Assembly: GCF_022605725.1 (NCBI RefSeq)
Contig: NC_065548.1
Span: 2,513,644-2,577,643, forward strand
DNA: 64,000 bases
Reading direction: 5' to 3'
Source of the DNA: Anthonomus grandis grandis
Lineage: Eukaryota > Arthropoda > Insecta > Coleoptera > Curculionidae
The position numbers and the translations under genes were made by a program. The notes under the pieces were generated by a model. The model worked only from the letters and a program-made list of their open reading frames with translations, ran no database searches and was not told the DNA's origin. Shown here piece after piece: positions 32,673 to 44,400 of this stretch; the first letter of the stretch is position 1, and the number at the start of each line of letters is the position of its first letter.

Positions 32673-32730
32673 ATGTTGGTCACTCTGACAAATTTCAGTG
32701 GTGCCAATTGTAGGGAAACAAAACAATTAA
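32673..32730. mobile_element. Right part of the split TIR-element arm
   Basis: ATGTTGGTCACTCTGACAAA and TTTCAGTGGTGCCAA continue the arm interrupted at 26375. Compare ATGTTGCTCACTCTGAACAT and TTTCAGTGTTGCCAA at 35794-35820. Confidence 0.75.
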
Positions 32731-32999
32731 AGTTTTTGGTAGGTTATGTTCAGTGTTGCCAATACAGCGGATTTAAAATTAGTTGTAGCGGACAGTGGAT
32801 TTTTTAGCGGCATAACTTCATCATTTAGCGGTTTATCAAATAACGTAACCGCGTCATCATAATTGGGGAATCCCAGATAAGGAGAGTAATTTGTGTTTAA
32901 CTAATGGAAAGATTTAATTTCGATCAATAAAGTTAGTAGGGAATGAGACAAAATCATTAGTACCTATATGCGTTTGCTGTACTTAGATGTACTTAACTT

Positions 33000-33980
33000 A
33001 TGCCTTATTTGTTAAATAGTCATAAAAAAGGAGAAAAAGATTAATTTCTTCCAGACAGTTGGCATAATTAAAAAAAAACGAAGAAGAACAAAAGACGGAC
33101 AAAAGAAATGAACTGCGTGTAAAAGAAAATTATTAGTTGCGTCCAGGCAGTTGAGGTCATGAAGGGAAAAAGACAAGAAGAATTCTCTGAGTGCCTGTAG
33201 TAACTCAATTGATTGCTTAAAGAAGAACATGTAAGGTAAAATTAATGAACTGTCTTAAAAAGAAACATCAATAATTTCTTCCAGACAGTTGAGGTTATGT
33301 AGGAGAAAGGAAAGAAGAACTGTGGACTGAAGTAAGTTACCTGCCTGTAAAAAAATCTTTAATTTCTTCTAGGCACTTAAAAAAGAAAAAGAAGGAGAAG
33401 AAGAAAAATTGAAAACTGCTTGTAAAAGAATCAATAATTTCTTTTAGGAATGAAAAGAAGAAGAACAAGAGAAAGGAGAAGAAGACGACATGCATCAGTT
33501 TAAATTAATGAACTGTCTGTAAAAGAAACGTCAATCATTTCTGTCAGGCATTTGAGGTTATAAAGGAGAAAGACAAGAAGAACTGTGAAGAAATTCGTTA
33601 ATTTCTTCTAAGCACTTAAAAAAGAGAAGGAAAAAGAAGAAGTGGGATATTGGACATAAATGATCTATCTGTAAAAGAAAAATTAATAATTTCTTCCAGG
33701 CAGTTGAGGTCCTGAGGGAAAAGACAAGAAGAGCTGAAGTCTATGGTACCAATTCGACTGCCTATAAAAAAATCATTAATATTTTTCATGTGCTTATAGA
33801 AGAAGAAGAATAAGAAGAAATGTAGGATAACATGTTGTCGGAATAAAAAAAATCAATAATTCTTATCAACATTTTCTTTCAGGTACATATGGTCATATGG
33901 AATAAAAATCATAAATTGCCTTTAAGAGTAAAATCAATAGTCTCTTCCAGGCAGTCGAGATCATGATGGAGAAAAACTGT
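33000..33980. repeat. Purine-rich repeats with TTTCTTCCAGGCAGTTGAGG
   Basis: About nine diverged units spaced 100-120 bp. A shared core AATTTCTTCCAGGCAGTTGA is followed by GGTCATG..GGA and AAAAGACAAGAAGAA runs, then TTAATGAACTGTCTGTAAAA. Occurrences of the core lie near 33045, 33140, 33275, 33365, 33540, 33690 and 33945. Noncoding. Confidence 0.7.
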
Positions 33981-34505
33981 ACTCTGTAACTCATTTCAAA
34001 TATAATTACCACTAACTATGATGTTTGAAATTACCTATTTTTGTTATGTAACGTAGGTACATATAGATCATAAATTAATATGCGTGTTTGATTGTAAACT
34101 GGTTAGCGGATTTTGACGGAATTAAGACCCAAGAACAGCAGAGAAGCAGATCGGACTATTGGCAGCACTGGTTATGCAAATATTACAAAAACAAAATAGA
34201 CAGTTATATTTAGTTAAGAATTTCCTTAAAGTTTACAAAAGAAAGCAATCCTCACTTAAAGTAAGACAAAGTTTCAATTAACTTCGGATAGATTCATGCA
34301 AATTATGTGTTTCATTGTTGTCATAAATTTAAATCCTACGAATCCTAATACCATGGAAATGATGGTCTTCATTAAAATTTTTCACTTTGAAATTAAATAA
34401 ACCAATACTAAAAAATGAAATGCTTCTTAAATTGTTTGTATAGCTTCCCTTCTGATATGTAAAGTTTCTTAGAGACCTCAGGAGACGCTTAAAGCGCCTT
34501 ATACG
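33981..34505. other. Noncoding, no gene recognised
   Basis: AT-rich, with no ORF or element end recognised. Confidence 0.35.
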
Positions 34506-34510
34506 GTGAC

Positions 34511-35848
34511 GTCATTACCTTTATTTAATATATCTTTTGTTGGCAACACTGAAAATATTCAGAGTGTCCAACATCAAAAGGACACAACCACTATAAAAAT
34601 GGCGGTCACCAGGCAGCGGTTATTTTTTATTATGTGTGCCATGTGCATTAGCAGTCCAGGAATATTTATTAAGTTCTTGACGGTTCAATATGCTGTCCAT
34701 AAACTGTCTCGGATTTACTTATGGTGCGTGATGCTGCCTGGATGCCCATCAGTTTTAATAGTGAGTAATCGGTCCTCTCACTTTGGCCATCTAAATTTTA
34801 CTGTCATTAATGTGAAAATGGTTTATGGCTGTGTATGGCGATAGCAATTTTTTTCATACAAAAAAAATACAGGTATATCTTCGGAGAAAAGCCTTTTGAC
34901 AAGTGACAGCTTAGGACACCCTTACTCTCTGAAACACGAACTTAATAAATAGAAAGTTTTCGAAACCATTAAAAAGTATCACTGGTTGACATGTATGACA
35001 TTTAAAGTGTCATTTATCGTTTTCCCTACTGACACCCTCCGCTATCTTACGGACGATAGATATATATACCCATAAACAGCGAAACGCATGCGCATTAATG
35101 TTGTTCAGATTAGTGTCAAACAATAATAATAATTAATAATGCAAGTTTATTTAGTCTCCTTTTGTCTGAAACAGTAAAAACCAACCCTAACCTAAATTTC
35201 AGTGTCTTGACAAAATTCAACAGAAGTAGCATCAGATTTAATCATGAAGATAACCAAATACTTCTAGTGGACATCCTAGCAAAAAATCCCTTTTTGATCC
35301 ATCAAAATGAAACATCATATACAATAAATTGTGGTCTGATTCGAGAGCTGCAAAATCCTCAATCATATGGTGGACTAACTTTAGGTACTTTCCAATTTTT
35401 AAGTCTACCTAATTAAATTAGATATAATATTGTAGACCAAATATTATTAAAATATCTACAGTTTGTTTAATATCCAATAAAAGTGAGGTTAGAAAATGTA
35501 AGGACTAATAATCACAAAGAAAACAATGAAAATGAATTTATTCGGAATAAAGTTTTTTGCTATCGTTAGGTTAGCGGTAAACGTGTCTCCTATTTCGAAA
35601 ACACTTTTTGGGGAACTGTCAAACAGCGGCTAAGATAACGTTTACGCCTATGTTAAGCGTCAAAACATAAATGCATCTTCGAAAACTGTCTAATATACCT
35701 GGACTGCTAATGCATATGGCCACGATACCCAAAAATGACCACTGCCTGGTGGCCGCCATTTTTATAGTGGTTGTGACCTTTTGATGTTGCTCACTCTGAA
35801 CATTTTCAGTGTTGCCAACAAAAAATATAATTAATAACGGTAATGAAG
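34511..35848. mobile_element. Nonautonomous element with ~165-bp inverted arms
   Basis: The left arm (about 34511-34678) and right arm (about 35690-35848) are reverse complements. Both carry GTTGGCAACACTGAAAAT, CAACATCAAAAGG, ACAACCACTATAAAAATGGC, CACCAGGCAG and GCATTAGCAGTCCAGG. The ~1.0-kb interior has TTGACAAGTGACAG-type words and one exon-like frame. Arms show roughly 85-90% similarity by eye. A third copy was split by the BEL element, and part of a fourth is at 37.79-38.13 kb. No transposase seen, so the mobiliser is unknown. Exact ends and target duplication not settled. Confidence 0.7.
35200..35382 (+). CDS. Possible exon inside the TIR element
   Basis: A 183-nt open block bounded by a good acceptor (AAATTTCAG, to 35199) and a donor (TTTAG|GTACTT, near 35383). 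It encodes a segment with FNHEDNQILLVDILAKNP, then IRELQNPQSYGGLTL. The EDNxxLLxxxLxxNPF-like phrase recalls short N-terminal helical domains in some insect transposon proteins, but I cannot name the family with confidence. Could be a leftover exon of an autonomous parent, or chance. Confidence 0.3.
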
Positions 35849-36328
35849 TTGACGACCCTGACGTTTGACGTGTGACCTGTCACGAACTAAATTGATGTTT
35901 TTCATTGTCATTGTTTTTAAACCATCATTGGGATTCTAAAATCACGACTCGACACGATCACTCGATATGACTAATTTTAAATAACATTCTCAATTGTGAG
36001 TATAGCGGATTGCCTAGTTTTTGGCGTATCGTCTGCAACAGGTGATGTAGCTTCCTCCTTGAATTGACGAAACAGTGGGCTGCCAAGGCAGTTGTGCATA
36101 TAGGTCTCCTGATGGACCCATCATGCCCCACCGGGGGTTACCAGAGCCCAACGGCCTTAGAGAAACCGAGAACCCTTATTTAATACGTGGATAATGTATC
36201 ACAATCCTTATTTAAACGTATTTGGTTCACTGTTTCTCAAAACCGAATTATTTTGAATTGTCTGTCTGTGTTGTTTAAGATAGAATAATAAATAGAGTTG
36301 TTTATTTTTACTATATAAACATTTGCTA
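35849..36328. other. Noncoding
   Basis: Includes a GC-richer patch (36000-36175, for example CACCGGGGGTTACCAGAGCC) of unknown origin. No coding frame. Confidence 0.35.
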
Positions 36329-37615
36329 CGAGGGTTGTCTTTTAAGTTTTGCATATGCAGCTGGAATAAAACAAAAAATAACTTTTAACGACTTTATTGT
36401 TTTTCAAAGTATTCTCCACGAAATTTAATGCACTTTTGCATGCGCTCAAACCAGTTGTCAAAGCTGTTATTCCACTCGTTTGTGGGTACTGTCAAAATTG
36501 CATTTTTAAAGGCGTTAACTGCTTCCTCTGGCGTCTGAAACCTCTGACCACGCAGTTCATTCTTGATTTTTGGAAAAGTATAGAAATCGTTGGGACTTAG
36601 GTCGGGACTGTACGGAGGATGATCCAATAATTTGACGTTTTGATAAGTTAAAAATTCAATAGTTTTCCGGGCTGTGTGCGAACTTGCATTGTCTTGGTGG
36701 AGGATGATTCGTCGTTGTGGGTTCGCTTTTCGAAGCTCAGCGATGACTTTCGGCAAACAAATGATAATGTACCAATCGGCAGTAACAGTTCGTTGATTCT
36801 CCAGAGGAATTGTTGCAACATGACCTGCTTTTGAGACAAATGTTGCAACCATCTTTTTGGATACACTTCGAGAACGAATGACTTTTGTTGGCTTTTCTTC
36901 ATCTTGAAATACCCATACAGACGACTGACGTTTATTTTCAGGTTCATATGAGTAAATCCATGATTCATCACCACTGACAATGCTGTACACATTTTTAGAG
37001 TTTCCTGCCTCAAAGCGGTCTAGAGTTGTTTCACCACATCACCCTAGCTTCTTTCTGTTCTTCAGTTAACAGATGCGGTATCCAGCGGGAAACTAATTTT
37101 CTTACCCGTAATTCTTCATGCAAAATTTTTTGAATTGAGGTCTTTGAAATCGCCAATGAAGCCTCAATCTCACGATATGTCACATGTCGATCTTCCGTGA
37201 TAAGCATACGCACAGCATCGATGTTTTCTTGGGTGACAGCCGTTTTTGGTGCACCTGACCTTGGATCGTCGCTAAGACTAACCCGTCCACGCTTGAATTC
37301 TGCATACCAACGAGAAACTGTCGACTGATGTGGTGCTTCATTACCGAAAACAGAAATCAACTCAGCACAGCATTCTTGTTGAGATAATTGCCTTCGAAAA
37401 TTGTAAAAAATGATGGCCCGAAAATGTTCTCTGTTTAATTCCATGGTATGCGCAATTTGCTACCTTTAAAAATTCACTGTAGCTGTAAAACTATATGTAT
37501 CGCACTGACGTTTTGAATTTAAGAAAAGTAAAGTTTGAGGTTAAGTTTGACTAATGACATTTGATTAGTGACGCCCTCTATGTTTCTATATGCAAAACTT
37601 AAAAGACATCCCTCG
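36329..37615 (-). mobile_element. mariner transposon
   Basis: 1287 bp. The 28-bp terminal inverted repeats CGAGGGWTGTCTTTTAAGTT (first 20 shown; 36329-36356 and 37588-37615) match at 27 of 28 positions. They are flanked by TA at 36327-36328 and 37616-37617. Size and ends are those of a full-length mariner; the transposase frame is broken once. Confidence 0.93.
36394..37444 (-). pseudogene. mariner transposase (DD34D) with a single frameshift
   Basis: ATG 37444 opens the N-terminal half (to 37031): paired helix-turn-helix regions with QSTVSRWYAEFKRGR and RSGAPKTAV, then SLAISKTSIQKILHEEL. The catalytic half (36394-36990 and upstream in another frame) has GDESW (first D), HQDNASSHTA (second D) and the mariner signature YSPDLSPNDFYTFPK, where the third acidic residue is D. 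It ends EYFEKQ. Between the halves, ARVMW runs into TGA while TLDRFEAGNSKNVYSIV continues in the next frame, so one base was lost or gained near 37028-37040. Otherwise intact, so decay is recent. This copy needs a helper transposase. Confidence 0.92.
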
Positions 37616-37617
37616 TA

Positions 37618-38150
37618 TCTACAAACCCTAATAAAATCATCTATATTTTGATTTTTATAGATGGTTGCACCTATTAATATAGAAACACTGCACATAGAAG
37701 GAAAGTAAAAGCCGTAATAGTAAGAAAATAAGTGTTTTTAACTGAATTTGTTTAGTAAATACAAGCAAACATTTAAATGAAAACCATTTTCTAGGTATTA
37801 GGATTTATTAGTAGTGGTCATTTGCTTTTTATTGAATTGGCAGTCCAGGTATATTTATTAAGTTCGTGATCTGAAATATCAAAACCAAACATCTAATCAA
37901 TTGACAAGTGACAGTTAAGTAATCCCTGTGAGAGAGGTTATGTTTCTTGACCGACCATTAGTTTGATTAGCGACAGTCCTATTTCGAAAAAGCCGTTTAT
38001 TACAGACAGCGTATAATTTAGCAAATAAATTCCAAAAGTGTTTTTAAGTTAATTATAGCGATTGGTCCTCTCACTTTCGTTGATCAAGGCTCGCCATCAG
38101 TCATGAATGTCAAAATTGATATATGGATTGGCCTAGATATTTGATGACGT
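37618..38150. repeat. Partial copy of the TIR element and related words
   Basis: TAGTAGTGGTCATTTG, GGCAGTCCAGGTATATTTAT and GCGATTGGTCCTCTCACTTT resemble 34.62-34.81 kb. TTGACAAGTGACAGTTAAG resembles 34.89 kb and 50.14-50.25 kb. A degenerate, rearranged copy in the orientation of the left arm. Confidence 0.5.
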
Positions 38151-38950
38151 GTGAAAATCAACGGATTTAACGAGGCAAAGGGGGTATCGAATGTTAATTT
38201 ATAGGCTCACAAGGGTTATTTAAACAAGAACCCCCTTCCCTCGAAACAGACAACCGAAAGTGAGCTTGTTAACGGTTAAAGCGAAGCATCCAATACAAAT
38301 AACGGAGCTATTAAGGCGGCACTCGATAAATCCACTCTTCGGATTCAATATTTGCGTTTTACGCTCGCCCGACGACGTATAATTGCCCCCTAATCACGGG
38401 AAATTATGGCCGACTCGGCGGGATTTTAACAGGAATTATTGCCGCGATCAAACAACATTTCTCCCTATAATCAAACACCGTGCAATTAGAGTGTGCCCGG
38501 GCAAGTATTAATTAAAAAAATCATCTTAAATCTCGGTTTTTGTAAGTGGGCGTGACGTGTCAATATGGCTGACGTTTGACAGTTGCAATTGTCAATTCGT
38601 TTTAAATAAATCACGTGAAAATAAAAAGTTCGTTCTCGTCATAATGACGCATCATCGTGTAGGTACGTATATAGGTATACGTGACGAGGCAAAAAAACCC
38701 ACTTCATTCATAATAGATAGAATAGATTAGTGAGCCAATTAAAAAGTTGCCGAGTGACTGGGGCAATTCGCAAGTTCTGAATGGCCCTCCAGCGGGGACT
38801 AAAAAAAAGGCCCTTCCTCGGGAAAACACACACACACACACACACACACTAATTAACGAAATTAACGAGGCAACATGTTTTACCGTCCTTTGTGCATTTG
38901 CCTTTTTTTTCTTCTTGTATAGCTACACGTCCTGACAAAATTAAACTTAG
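38151..38950. other. Noncoding, with a (CA)n microsatellite at 38826-38849
   Basis: Relatively balanced composition. The only clear feature is the (AC)12 run. The 62-aa frame that spans it is not credible as a gene. Confidence 0.45.
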
Positions 38951-38954
38951 ATAC

Positions 38955-41900
38955 TTTGCCTATAATCTCATAGTCCAAGTAGGTGTGCCTGTACTGGAAA
39001 TTTAATAATTAAACCTCCTGGACTACAACTTATAATAATAGTATAGGTATGCTATTAATAATAAAAAAATCCATTTATAGAATTACACACCGACCATATC
39101 TAAAGTTATAGTGCAAAAATAACTGTACCTGTACATGTGAACTAAATTTGTAGTTGTAGTCCGGGTGTGCCTGTACTAAAAACATCCCTTAACGAAAAAA
39201 TATTAGACATACAAACTGATCTCATAGTCCAGGCGTCCAGGTACTAAAAAATTAATAGTTTATCAATCAAGGGAGAGCAAGTGCCGCAGGTTTAGGACTT
39301 AAAACAAAATTGATTTTTTGTTTCAGAAAAAATGCTGACATCTCTAGAAATGACAAGTTACAGGTTGCAATTACATAAACAAATAAATGAATTAAATCAT
39401 CATTAAATAAAAACACACATACTCTTATTTTCTTTATGATGTTACCCTAATTGTGGTTTTTTCCTACTATGTTATGTTGACATCATATTTATCTTGATTT
39501 TAATTTAAGAAAAGAGAAGAAAATATGTATTTCAATCCCGAATAAGTATACATACATCAAAGGATAGTGTTATGTACATAGCAGGAAAAAAGGTAATTAG
39601 GATAACGTCATAAATAAGAAAATAAGATTGTCGGTTTTATAGGGTTTTTAATTCATTATTTAATTGTCAACTGTAACGTGTCATTTCCAGCCCTGAAGAT
39701 GGTCTAAATAAGGGCCAAAACGTCGGCATTTTCTCTGAAATAATATCAGGACGTTAAACTCTATTATCAACTAAATTGCCTCAATTGCACAAAACTAGAC
39801 AACACTGAGACAATGCCCTTGCTTATAGTCCAGACGTGCCAAAAATGAAAAAAACAATCCAGTAATAAACAATTTGTAAGACTTTCATCCTCAGACTACA
39901 ATCTTATAGTCAAGGTGCACTTGCACTACTAAAAATTTTAAAATGTCTATAAACTAATCTTTCAATAATTTACAAAAAAACTATACTTATGACTTTGGAC
40001 TACATTTTTTTTAGATATAGTCCAGGCGCACCAGTAGTAAAAAAATTCATTAATACGACAAAATTAGACTTACACCCTCTGATTAAAATCTCATAGTCCA
40101 GGTGGGCGTGTACTAAAAAATGTATTTTTTTTAAATAAATTTAATACTTGAACCTACAGGTATGCCATTAATTAAGAAAATCTATTTATGGAGGAAAGTT
40201 GGAGTTACGCACCGAGTATACCCAAAAAAAAATGTCCAGAATTTAAGTGGTAATAATTCATCCCACAGCCATAGTCCAGGTGTGCCAGTAATAACAAAAT
40301 TAATCATTTTCATGAATTCACGTTTAAATTTGGGACTTAATTCGAGGTCATAGTCCAGGTGTGCCTGTACTATAAAAATTCTTTAACGAAAAAACATTAG
40401 ATATACATACTTAACTTATAATCCAAGGGTCCCGGTACTAAAAAATTAATAATCTATCAATTTAAGTTTCAATAATCAAGCAAAATTAGACACTATCTAA
40501 GGAGAACACTGATACACTTTTGTTTAAGTCCAGGCGTGCCAAAAATGGGAAAAAAACACATTAATGGAGCAAACTTAATACTTTCATTCTCAGACTATAA
40601 TCCTATAATCCAGGTGTACTTGTACTACTAAAAATTTAATAACGTCTATAAACTTTCAGTTTTTCAACAAAAAATTAGATTTATTCCCTTGGACTACATC
40701 TTTCTTTAGCTATAGTCCAGTAGGAAAAAAATTATCAACAGGATAAAATTAGACTTACATACTCTGTCTATAATCTTATAGTCAAGGTGTGCCTGTACTA
40801 AAAAATTCTTTTAATAGAGAAACTTTAGACCTTAAAATTTATCAAGTCAACTTTCATTGATTCAGCAAAATTAGACACTTCAATTATGTAAGAAGAACAC
40901 TGATACACCTTTGCTTATAGTCCAGACGTGCCAAAAATGAAAAAAACAATCCAGTAATAAACAATTGTAGGACTTTCATCCTCAGACTACAATCATATAG
41001 TCAACGTGCACTTGCACTACTAAAAATTTAATAATGTCTATAAACTAATCTTTCAATAATTTACAAAAAACTATACTTATGACTTTGGACTACATTTTTT
41101 TTTAGATATAGTCCAGGCGTACCAGTAGTAAAAAAAAATTCATTAATACGACAAAATTAGACTTACACCCTCTGATTAAAATCTCATAGTCCAGGTGGGC
41201 GTGTACTAAAAAATTGATTTTTTTTTAAAATAAATTTAATACTTGAACCTACAGGTATGCCATTAATTAAGAAAATCTATTTATGGAGGAAAGTTAGAAT
41301 TACACACCGAGTACATCCAAAAAAAAAATGTCCAGAATTCAAGTGGTAATAATTCATCCCACAGCCATAGTCCAGGTGTGCCAGTAATAACAAAATTAAT
41401 AATTTTCATGAATTCACCTTTAAATTTGGGACTTAATTTGAGGTCATAGTCCAGGTGTGCCTGTACTATAAAAATTCTTTAACGAAAAAACATTAGATAT
41501 ACATACTTAACTTATAATCCAAGGGTCCCGGTACTAAAAAATTAATAATCTATCAATTTAAGTTTCAATAATCAAGCAAAATTAGACACTATCTAAGGAA
41601 AACACTGATACACTTTTGTTTAAGTCCAGGCGTGTCAAAAATGGGAAAAAAACACATTAATGGAGCAAACTTAATACTTTCATCCTCAGGCTATAATCCT
41701 ATAATCCAGGTGTACTTGTACTACTAAAAATTTAATAACGTCTATAAACTTTCAGTTTTTTAACAAAAAATTAGACTTATTCCCTTGGACTACATCTCTC
41801 TTTAGCTATAGTCCAGTAGGAAAAAAATTATTAACAGGATAAAATTAGACTTACATACTTTGGCTATAAACTCATAGTCAAGGTGTGCCTATACTAAAAA

Positions 41901-42800
41901 AATCTTTTAATAGAAAAACCTTAGACGTTAGAACTTATCAATTTAACTTTCAATAATTAAGCAAAATTAGACACTATCTAAGGAAAACACTGATACACTT
42001 TTGTTTAAGTCCAGGCGTGCCAAAAATGGGAAAAAAACACATTAATGGAGCAAACTTAATACTTTCATCCTCAGGCTATAATCCTATAATCCAGGTGTAC
42101 TTGTACTACTAAAAATTTAATAACGTCTATAAACTTTCAGTTTTTTAACAAAAAATTAGACTTATTCCCTTGGACTACATCTTTCTTTAGCTATAGTCCA
42201 GTAGGAAAAAAATTATTAACAGGATAAAATTAGACTTACATACTTTGGCTATAAACTCATAGTCAAGGTGTGCCTGTACTAAAAAAATCTTTTAATAGAA
42301 AAACTTTAGACTTTAGAATACAAGCAAAATTAGACACTTGAATTATGTAACGAGAACACTGACACACGTTTGCTTATAAGTAGTCCAGATGTTCCAAAAT
42401 AATACTTTCATCTCCTCAGATTATAATCTTATAGTGCAGGTGTACTTGTATTAGTAAAAATGTAATAGTTCCTATAAACCAACTTTCCAATTTTTTAACA
42501 AAAAATTAAATTTATGCCCTTGCACTACTTTCTTTAGTTATAGTCCAGTTGTTCCAGTACTAAAAGATAAACAATAATTTCTTGAAATTAAGATTCCATT
42601 AATGGAACAAAGTTAGATTTACACACTCTGATCTGAACACGCAATTTCAATCTAAATTACGCAAAATTCAATCTATATCTGAGGACTACTTTTATGACCA
42701 TAATCTAATAATAAAAAAATTAATAATTTCGGCAAATTCACCTCTACACTTGGACTAAATTTGAAGTTGTAGTCCAGGTATACCTGTACTAAAAAAATCG
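38955..42800. repeat. Array of TAGTCCAGGTGTGCCTGTACT repeats with ~1.1-kb higher-order period
   Basis: Dozens of 60-110-bp monomers each carry ATAGTCCAGGTGTGCCTGTA or a variant followed by CTAAAAA. Larger blocks repeat: the ACACTATCTAAGGARAACAC segment is near 40489, 41585 and 41968, spacings 1096 and 383 bp, and 39822 repeats at 40917. The core CAGGTGTGCCTG is nearly self-complementary (CAGG/CCTG). A block at 39300-39780 without the motif interrupts the array. Noncoding. Confidence 0.85.
39693..39724 (+). ncRNA. Degenerate hammerhead-ribozyme-like motif, possibly Penelope-derived
   Basis: CTGAAGA fits the hammerhead CUGANGA box. TGGTC..GGCCA can form stem II, and ACGTC follows where cleavage after GUC is expected. 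The conserved GAAA after stem II reads AAAA, so it is probably inactive. Minimal hammerheads of this layout are known in Penelope-like retroelement terminal repeats. No Penelope coding sequence nearby. Confidence 0.35.
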
Positions 42801-43720
42801 TTTAACGTTTGACGTAAAAGTATGTATATGTATATTAATTAATACACAACCTCGTATATGCGCCTTCATTCGGAAATTATATACGATACGTGAAATTTCC
42901 ATAATTATTATAACACATAAACAAACGCTTAATTATAAATAATTTATAAACGGGCATTTTTATCATCGGCCCGATTGAGCAATCAACTTTTTCAGGAGGG
43001 AATTTATGCCAGATTATCGTACGTTCAGTATAATTCGGTTATAAATCAGTCCGTTAATTAAGACATAAGTGAAAACGGGGAAACCGTGAATTCGGTTTTA
43101 TTTTTTAAAATCGCCGCCGCGCTAATGTCATGTCGTTTGTAACTGTTACCCTAATTCGGATAATGTTTTCATAATTTACACGTCGCACACAGGCGAAAAT
43201 AGAGAAAAAGCCGGCCATAAATAGTAGTAGTGCTGATATGAACCACAAACATATTTAATCATAAGAAAATGTTAAAACTAAGATAACACGTTCATTTTAA
43301 ACATTTTTTTAAATCCCCCCCGCCCCCTGGGTTCATTTATTGCATTACATAGGCGCTGCGTAAGTACGCATTTCCTTAAAAAAATTTCAGAATGTTATTA
43401 TTTCAACAATTTTTCAGTTAAGAGTTTGAAATTCATAATACGGAAAATTTTTGAAATAAAATTCAAAATGTTGAGACTTTTGATAATATAAGTACCTGAG
43501 TTTAATAAAATTTCTTATTATAAATTACTAAATAAAGTTGTGATTTGTTTGTTTTTGTGCTATTTAATTTTATAAGTAACATTTGCTTTGTGTGTAAAAA
43601 TAAGCAATTAAAATACATGTTAAGAGTAATATATTTAAGTATGTAAAGTATATACAGAGCTTACTTAACAATAACTTTGTAATAATAGTAAAGCCTAACC
43701 TATCTTAATAATAATTAAAA
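42801..43720. other. Noncoding
   Basis: AT-rich, with a C-run (43314-43328). Expected to hold the 3' end of the RAG1-like element, but no matching terminal repeat was found. Confidence 0.35.
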
Positions 43721-44140
43721 TCAATCAATATCTTCACTATCACTTTCATCAGCAGAAATTGTTGGTTCATCAAAAAATGCGAAAACTTCTAAAGGGTACT
43801 GTTTAAGCTTTTTAGCAGATGATTTTTTCATATTGGAGATTAAAGGATCAGAAGATATTAAGAGATTACAAAATATATCTTCCATGTTTTGTTTTCTTGA
43901 AAACTTCCGTGCTTGAAATTCTCTGAATCTTTTAATATCTTTATTTCTTGATTCCTGGGCTTCTTCGCCAAGTTGCCCAATTGGAACCAAAAAATATGAT
44001 ATTATATCAAAACTGTGCATTAAGATTTTATGCACGGAAGTTGGCATCTTGTACCACGGATACAATTCTACAAATTTTCTGGCCGTATCATGACAGTAAT
44101 CCTTAAAACTATCGATTTTAATATGAAAACCACTAGAAAT
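43721..44140 (-). CDS. RAG1-like C-terminal segment with third catalytic residue
   Basis: From DYCHDTARKFVELYPWYKMP through TSVHKILMHSFDII (zinc histidines) and PIGQLGEEAQESRNKDIKRF (catalytic E) to a DEPTISADESDSEDID acidic end. Spacing of histidines and glutamate matches RAG1. Confidence 0.75.
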   Translation of the reverse strand: MSSGFHIKIDSFKDYCHDTARKFVELYPWYKMPTSVHKILMHSFDIISYFLVPIGQLGEEAQESRNKDIKRFREFQARKFSRKQNMEDIFCNLLISSDPLISNMKKSSAKKLKQYPLEVFAFFDEPTISADESDSEDID

Positions 44141-44144
44141 TGTT

Positions 44145-44400
44145 TTATTAAAATTACTCTGAATCTAAATATCAAATCTTGATTAATGCCTGTAATTTCC
44201 GAAGCTTTAGCAGCATTCTCAAAAAAACGGCGAGCAGTGTTGCCGTCATTAGTACTTCCAAAACCAGGTTTTGGTCGGTCAACCAATAGTCCCATTTCTT
44301 TAAAAAATAAGTCTTGGATTCGTTTTTTGGCATTTGCAAGTTTTTCTTTGTTTTCCTGGCCTCGCGCTTGCCTTAAATTCCATTTTATAAGATAGATGCA
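44145..44400 (-). CDS. RAG1-like middle segment (frameshifted)
   Basis: Frame with KRIQDLFFKEMGLLVDRPKP, then STNDGNTARRFFENAAKASE and ITGINQDLIFRFRVIL. The GNTARRFF motif corresponds to GNFARRL of vertebrate RAG1. The frame is lost near 44141-44150 at an A-run; ISSGFHIKIDSFKDYCHDTA continues in the frame of the last segment. Confidence 0.7.

Noticed and set aside
38955..42800. CRISPR-like array of short repeats with spacers
   Set aside because: Spacing is irregular, the intervening sequences are themselves repeated, and the context is eukaryotic.
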